From NCBI RefSeq assembly GCF_040047665.1, contig NZ_CP157355.1, forward strand, positions 1,674,001 through 1,738,000: 64,000 nt of DNA, written 5' to 3'. Under the pieces are notes generated by a model. That model worked only from the letters and a program-made list of their open reading frames with translations, was not told where the DNA came from and did not search any database. This stretch comes from Chitinibacter sp. FCG-7 (GTDB lineage Bacteria > Pseudomonadota > Gammaproteobacteria > Burkholderiales > Chitinibacteraceae). Position 1 is the stretch's first letter, and each line of letters starts with the position of its first letter. Shown here one piece after another: positions 59,782 to 64,000 of this stretch. A program made the position numbers and the translations under genes.

Positions 59782-60669
59782 ATGCCCAATTTGATTACCG
59801 CTCTCGAATCCGCCATCACCGCCACCACCGGCCAGCCGTTTCACGTGAAACAGCAGCGTAGCGTCGGCGGCGGCTGTATTAATCAGGCCTTGGTGATTAG
59901 CGACACCACCGACCCGACGCGGCAATATTTTGTGAAGACCAATCGCGCGGCGCTGCATGGCATGTTTGTGGCCGAGGCGGCGGGGCTGGTGGCACTGGGT
60001 GAGGGGATGCGGGTGCCGTTGCCGATTGCGCATGGGGTGAGCGGCGGCACGGCGTGGCTGGTGTTGGAATATTTGCCGCTGGCCGGTTCGCCCGATCCAG
60101 CGGCGATGGGTGAGGCATTGGCGCGGGTGCATCAAATCATGCCAAGCGGTACGCCGCGCTTTGGTTGGGATATTGATAACACCATCGGCAGCACGCCGCA
60201 AAGCAATCGCTGGCACGCGAGCTGGATCGATTTCTGGCGCGAGGAACGCTTGCTACCGCAGTTCAAAATGGCGCGACAAAACGGCTGTGATTTTGGCGCG
60301 GCGGGCGCGAAGCTACTCGATAAAATCCCCGAATTTTTTCGCGATTACACACCACAGCCGAGCCTGCTGCATGGAGATTTGTGGGGTGGCAATGCGGCGG
60401 AGCTGGCGGATGGTACGCCGGTCGTGTTCGATCCCGCCTGCTATTTTGGCGACCGCGAGTGCGACTTGGCGATGACCGAGCTATTCGGCGGCTTCGGCCC
60501 GCGCTTTTTCGCAGCCTATCACGCGGCATGGCCGATTGATGCGGGCTACGCGCAGCGCAAGACGCTGTATAACTTGTATCACATCATCAATCATGTGAAT
60601 TTATTCGGCAGCGGCTACGAGGGACAGGCGCGGCAGATGATGGCCAGTTTGCTGAGGGCGGTGAATTAA
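59782..60669 (+). CDS. Fructosamine kinase family protein
   Basis: A protein of 295 residues from ATG 59782. Kinase-like fold: VGGGCINQALVI, YFVKTN (ATP Lys), LVLEYLPL (hinge), LLHGDLWGGNAAEL (catalytic loop HGDLxxxN) and VFDPACYFGDRECDLAMTELFGGF (DPA metal motif). It phosphorylates Amadori products on proteins or small amines. The 4-bp overlap with the convergent hydrolase gene is only at the 3' ends. Confidence 0.92.
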   Translation: MPNLITALESAITATTGQPFHVKQQRSVGGGCINQALVISDTTDPTRQYFVKTNRAALHGMFVAEAAGLVALGEGMRVPLPIAHGVSGGTAWLVLEYLPLAGSPDPAAMGEALARVHQIMPSGTPRFGWDIDNTIGSTPQSNRWHASWIDFWREERLLPQFKMARQNGCDFGAAGAKLLDKIPEFFRDYTPQPSLLHGDLWGGNAAELADGTPVVFDPACYFGDRECDLAMTELFGGFGPRFFAAYHAAWPIDAGYAQRKTLYNLYHIINHVNLFGSGYEGQARQMMASLLRAVN

Positions 60670-61844
60670 TGACGCTTGAACACGCCGTTCAAGCGAGCGG
60701 CGACGGCCAGTGCCGTCCGCAACAGCCTGCCCAGCAGGCCAATACGGCACAGCCCCAGTATTAGCCGCCAGCGCAATGATGCCCACAGCCCGGCAGGTGC
60801 GGCCGCTAGCGTTGTGGGCACAGGGCACGCTGGCAAGCCTTGTCCGGCATCCAGCCACTGTAGCGCGGTGCTGATTTGCACGAGCACCGCACGGTGAACT
60901 TGCCCGCGCTCGACGCCTTGCGGGTCACAGGCAAATACGGGCAAGGTGGCACGGCCATGCGCGGTGGCTTCGGCCAGCCAGACATAGTGTCCAGCGCCGG
61001 GAACCCGCGTAAATGTGCTGTGCGGCAATTGGCTAAATAGCAGGGTGGCATTGATCAGCGGTGGAGTTTGCCCATCGTGCTGCCCGCAAAATATTTGCAC
61101 AGGCTTTTCTATAGCGCGCAGGCTGGCGGGCTGCAAAAAAGGAATCATGGCGGGCGCAAGCACAATCGCACTGCGGATGCGTGGGTCGGCACAGGATTTG
61201 CCCGCCGTTGCAAAGTAGGCCTGATAGCGGGCATCACGCTTCATCTGCACGTAATTATCAAAAAAATTAGGCAGCTCCGGGATGGCCAGCTGGCGGGAAA
61301 ACGGGCTGGCACAAAAATCATCGAACGCCTGCAGATTCAAACGGGCTCCCAGCATTGCCAGCGCGGTATAGCCACCAATAGAAAAACCCGCCGCGTCGAT
61401 ACGGGCAGAGTCGATGGTAAATTCAGCCATGGCCAGATCCAGCACGCAGGATAGATCAGTCGCCCGCGCCCACCAGATGGCAAACCCCGCCGCGTGATAC
61501 GGCTCAGTAGCACAATGGCCGTGGTGATTCAGTGCTATCGCCAGATAGCCTGCCCGCGCGAGTGCAGTGCCCAGCCAGGCCATTTGCAAGGCCGAGCCAC
61601 CCGTACCGTGCGATAGCAACACGCAAGGCAAAGCGCCAGCAATCGGCGCTGCATCACGCACCGCCATGCCTGCGTCAAAACATGGCGCTACCGGGTCACC
61701 AAAAGGTATGCGCTGCTCGCCGCTGGCCAGCGTGGGATACCAAATCTCGCATTGCAGCGGTCTGGCCGCAGTGTCATCCCAATTGCGGCGCTGATTGTCC
61801 TGCCAGCTGCGGCTGGTCCATCCGGCACGATACATGCAGCACAT
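60666..61844 (-). CDS. Alpha/beta hydrolase, dienelactone-hydrolase-like
   Basis: A protein of 392 residues from ATG 61844 (alternatives: 61835 and 61901). The oxyanion motif LSHGTGGSALQMAWLG and the nucleophile elbow DAAGFSIGGYTALAML (GFSIGG) are intact; Asp in FCGQHDGQTPP and His in VPGAGHYVW complete the triad. It resembles platelet-activating-factor acetylhydrolase-like or dienelactone hydrolases. The C-terminal basic and Leu-rich tail (about 50 residues) is unusual. It is related to the frameshifted gene at 46621. Confidence 0.8.
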   Translation of the reverse strand: MCCMYRAGWTSRSWQDNQRRNWDDTAARPLQCEIWYPTLASGEQRIPFGDPVAPCFDAGMAVRDAAPIAGALPCVLLSHGTGGSALQMAWLGTALARAGYLAIALNHHGHCATEPYHAAGFAIWWARATDLSCVLDLAMAEFTIDSARIDAAGFSIGGYTALAMLGARLNLQAFDDFCASPFSRQLAIPELPNFFDNYVQMKRDARYQAYFATAGKSCADPRIRSAIVLAPAMIPFLQPASLRAIEKPVQIFCGQHDGQTPPLINATLLFSQLPHSTFTRVPGAGHYVWLAEATAHGRATLPVFACDPQGVERGQVHRAVLVQISTALQWLDAGQGLPACPVPTTLAAAPAGLWASLRWRLILGLCRIGLLGRLLRTALAVAARLNGVFKRH

Positions 61845-61979
61845 CACTGATGAGAAAGAAGGGTGCAAGCATAATGAAATACGCGGCAAATCGCTACGCA
61901 CATTCGCGAGTGAGGGATTTAATAGGCTGGCGCGGCTGATTTGGATTTATGATGGGCGCAATTACATAAGGCAGACTTC

Positions 61980-62513
61980 ATGATGACTTTACGACACCTG
62001 CTGCCCACTGGGCTGCTTACGCTTGCAACGCTATATCTGGCCGGGGCGGCTTATAACCTGCACCGGCTGGATATCGAGCAGGCGCTGGTATGCGCCGATG
62101 AAGGTGGGCTGCTGATTCCGGCAGCGGCGCAGGTGTGCCGCGCTTATGTATTTCAGCTGCGCGGCACAGCGGACGATATTGCCCGGCTGCAGGCGGGGGC
62201 GGGTATGGGCTTTGTGGTGCAAGGCCGCGCCAGTGCGCAGCATAAAGCCGAGCTAGTGGCTTTTTTTCAGGCGCGCGGGCTAGATATTAATCAGCCGGAC
62301 GCGCAAGGCTGGCTGCCGCTGCATGCGTCCATTCTGGCGCGCCAGCCCGATGAAGTGGCGATCTTGCTAGCGCATGGCGCAGACCCGCTGCGCGTGAATA
62401 ATCAGCAGCAAACGGCGCTGGCTTTGGCGCAAGCACTGCAACAGCGCAAGCCCGATACCAAGATGCAGCGCATTATTGCGCTATTGCAGGCGCGCCCAGC
62501 GGCGGGGCACTAA
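61980..62513 (+). CDS. Ankyrin-repeat protein with an N-terminal anchor
   Basis: A protein of 177 residues (ATG 61980 or 61983). TM or signal-like segment LLPTGLLTLATLYLAGAAY (about 8-26), then a Cys-containing stretch (VCADEGG, QVCRAYV). The C-terminal part has at least one ankyrin unit: GWLPLHASILARQPDEVAILLAHGADPLRVNNQQQTALALA. It is probably a membrane-anchored or periplasmic scaffold. Not named. Confidence 0.7.
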   Translation: MMTLRHLLPTGLLTLATLYLAGAAYNLHRLDIEQALVCADEGGLLIPAAAQVCRAYVFQLRGTADDIARLQAGAGMGFVVQGRASAQHKAELVAFFQARGLDINQPDAQGWLPLHASILARQPDEVAILLAHGADPLRVNNQQQTALALAQALQQRKPDTKMQRIIALLQARPAAGH

Positions 62514-62663
62514 GCAGCACTGACCTGGCTTATGTGCCAGCACCGACGGCCACTCAAAAATACTCGTCCAGTTTTCGGTTGTTGTGCAGCGGGCGTTTTC
62601 CGTATTGTGGATGTATGCGCTGCACGTGGGCGGCGTGATGGTGATTCAGGCAGGGATTTAACG

Positions 62664-63728
62664 ATGCGTATTGTGGATGAAGAGCAGATTGATCGCTTTT
62701 ATCAGGCCCTGCTTGATCGCTCGCCCGAATATGTGGGCAGCTTTTTTGTTGGCGTGAAAACCACTTCGGTGTTTTGTATTGCGACCTGCCGGGCGCGCAA
62801 GCCCAAGCGCGAAAATGTCGAGTTTTATACCGGCTTTAAAGACGCGCTGGATGCAGGCTACCGCCCGTGCAAGATTTGCCGCCCCACCGAAAATGCGCAT
62901 TCAGCACCGCCGCAGGTGGAGCAGGCTTTGCAGCTGCTGCGGCAGAACCCAAAGCAAAAACTCAGCGATTTTCAGCTACGCCAACTGGGGATTAGCCCGG
63001 AAGTTTTGCGCCGCTGGTTTGGCCAGCACTACGGGCTGACTTTTCAGGCTTTTCAACGCATGCTGCGCATCAATACCGCGCTGGAAGAATTAAAAACCGG
63101 CAAAAGGGCGCTGGAAACCGCATACGAATCCGGCTACGAGTCGCTCAGCGGCTTTGCCTACACCTATAAAAAACTCACCGGAGCCAGCCCGATGCACAAT
63201 ACCGATTCGGCCGTGATCCTGATTCACCGCTTTACCACGCCGCTGGGGCCAATGTTTGTTTGCGCCAGCGAGCAGGGCGTGTGTCTGCTGGAATTTGTCG
63301 ACCGCCGCATGCTGGAAACCGAGTTTCAGGATTTGCAGCGCCGTTTGCAAGCAAGAATCATCGCCGGGGAAAACCAGCATACCCGGCAAGCCGAGCAGGA
63401 GATCAGCGAATATTTTGCTGGCACGCGGCAGACTTTTTCCGTGGCGATTCATGCGCCGGGCACGGCGTTTCAACAGGCGGTCTGGCAGGCTTTGCTGAAT
63501 GTGCCGTATGGCACAACGGCTTCGTATCAGGCGCAGGCCAATGTGATCGGCAAGCCGCAAGCAGTGCGCGCAGTGGCATCGGCCAATGGCTGCAATCGCA
63601 TTGCAATTATTATTCCCTGCCATCGGATTATCGGCAAAGATGGCTCACTGACCGGCTACGCAGGCGGGCTGGAGCGCAAACGCTGGCTGATTGCCCATGA
63701 GCTGGAGCACGCCAGCCAGCCCGGCTGA
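62664..63728 (+). CDS. ada: Ada-type methylphosphotriester sensor / O6-alkylguanine transferase
   Basis: A protein of 354 residues from ATG 62664. The N-terminal Ada zinc domain keeps its four cysteines (C38, C42, C69, C72 in VFCIATCRARK and PCKICRP). It is followed by an AraC-like helix-turn-helix (about 85-180: VLRRWFGQHYGLTFQAFQRM) and a C-terminal MGMT domain with the alkyl-acceptor motif IIPCHRIIG and the helix-turn-helix VPYGTTASYQ. It acts as a self-activating regulator and repair enzyme. AGGCAGG stands before the ATG. Confidence 0.94.
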   Translation: MRIVDEEQIDRFYQALLDRSPEYVGSFFVGVKTTSVFCIATCRARKPKRENVEFYTGFKDALDAGYRPCKICRPTENAHSAPPQVEQALQLLRQNPKQKLSDFQLRQLGISPEVLRRWFGQHYGLTFQAFQRMLRINTALEELKTGKRALETAYESGYESLSGFAYTYKKLTGASPMHNTDSAVILIHRFTTPLGPMFVCASEQGVCLLEFVDRRMLETEFQDLQRRLQARIIAGENQHTRQAEQEISEYFAGTRQTFSVAIHAPGTAFQQAVWQALLNVPYGTTASYQAQANVIGKPQAVRAVASANGCNRIAIIIPCHRIIGKDGSLTGYAGGLERKRWLIAHELEHASQPG

Positions 63729-63838
63729 GTGCCACCAACCCAGCATTCAGCCCACCCCGGCTTGCGCTGCAATAAGGGAGCTATCCTTTTGGGTGACATC
63801 TGGATCAGGCTGATACCGTTCTGCCACCCTCAGGCGTT

Positions 63839-64000
63839 TTACACGCTGGCTACGGTAAAGCGTTGCTGGATGTGCTTTGGCGTTTCGATTTCATCCACAA
63901 TCGCCACGGCCAGATCGGCGACCGAAATGCCAGCCGGTTGTTCACCTGCAAACAACACATCGTCACCGCCCAGGCGATACTGGCCGCTGCGCTCGCCGGG
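63839..64000 (-). CDS. NAD(P)H-binding SDR-like protein (partial, C-terminus)
   Basis: Reading leftward from the right window edge: GERSGQYRLGGDDVLFAG, then ISVADLAVAIVDEIETPKHI and RFTVASV, stop at 63839. The DLAVAIVDEIE...H block is the usual C-terminal end of NAD(P)H-binding, NmrA/epimerase-like oxidoreductases. The N-terminus with the cofactor site is outside the window. Confidence 0.75.
   Translation of the reverse strand, partial: PGERSGQYRLGGDDVLFAGEQPAGISVADLAVAIVDEIETPKHIQQRFTVASV

Noticed and set aside
1..64000. CRISPR arrays, rRNA genes, complete insertion sequences, prophage
   Set aside because: No regular direct-repeat/spacer array, no rRNA signature, no transposase or phage structural gene was seen. 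The RtcR CARF domain is CRISPR-like only at the fold level.

Overview
The window looks like chromosomal DNA of a beta-proteobacterium of the order Neisseriales (Chitinibacter/Deefgea-like). This is inferred from gene content and style: a Cys-poor DksA, several chemoreceptors with a lone cheD, phosphoketolase, and a moderately GC-rich core. No 16S gene is present, so the assignment is an inference. Most of the window is ordinary housekeeping and accessory chromosome. Four parts stand out.

(1) 1-21100, core genes: a partial TonB-domain protein, a small cytochrome c, dksA, a Fur/Zur-type regulator, aroG, cheD, a COG0523 zinc GTPase with an unusual 30-bp dyad upstream, a divergent azoR/LysR pair, two family-3 solute-binding proteins around a LysP-type permease, a Ca-binding-like protein, an SMR pump, an MCP, an inositol-monophosphatase-like gene, phosphoketolase, an NhaD-type antiporter and gloA. 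Two identical tRNA-Lys(UUU) genes follow.

(2) 21600-29000, a periplasmic disulfide-reduction operon (Lgt-like/TlpA fusion, DsbD, DsbG, response regulator, sensor kinase, methyltransferase), then an SDR gene. It matches the dsb/two-component cluster known from Pseudomonas. Two nearly identical operators (CTTAAT-N5-KTTAAT plus an inverted third half-site) lie before the operon and before the SDR gene. The response regulator is broken by a -1 frameshift in an A6 tract.

(3) 29270-38280, a dense RNA-repair locus. RtcR is divergent from a sigma-54 promoter, which drives a structured RNA leader with two tRNA-like domains, then slipin, RtcB, an unknown protein and RtcA. Facing it is a second system: a 12-codon upstream ORF, RtcB2, the release factor PrfH and a small phosphatase-like protein. 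This is the most unusual part of the window.

(4) 38500-64000, signalling (GGDEF/EAL, MCP, UspA), metabolism (PLP aminotransferase, pyrC, fructosamine kinase), DNA repair (photolyase/cryptochrome with an SDR that lacks its catalytic Tyr; an Ada-type alkyltransferase) and an accessory zone at 54000-59200. That zone is rich in MITE-like repeats, an IS21-like end remnant, an ASCH gene and an AT-rich NTPase-TIR gene that looks like a horizontally acquired defence gene.

A ~50-bp palindromic intergenic repeat (GGGTATA...TATACCC) occurs about 14 times across the window. A second family (GTAGGGCG...ACCC/TACGCC) occurs at least 8 times, mostly from 52 to 59 kb.
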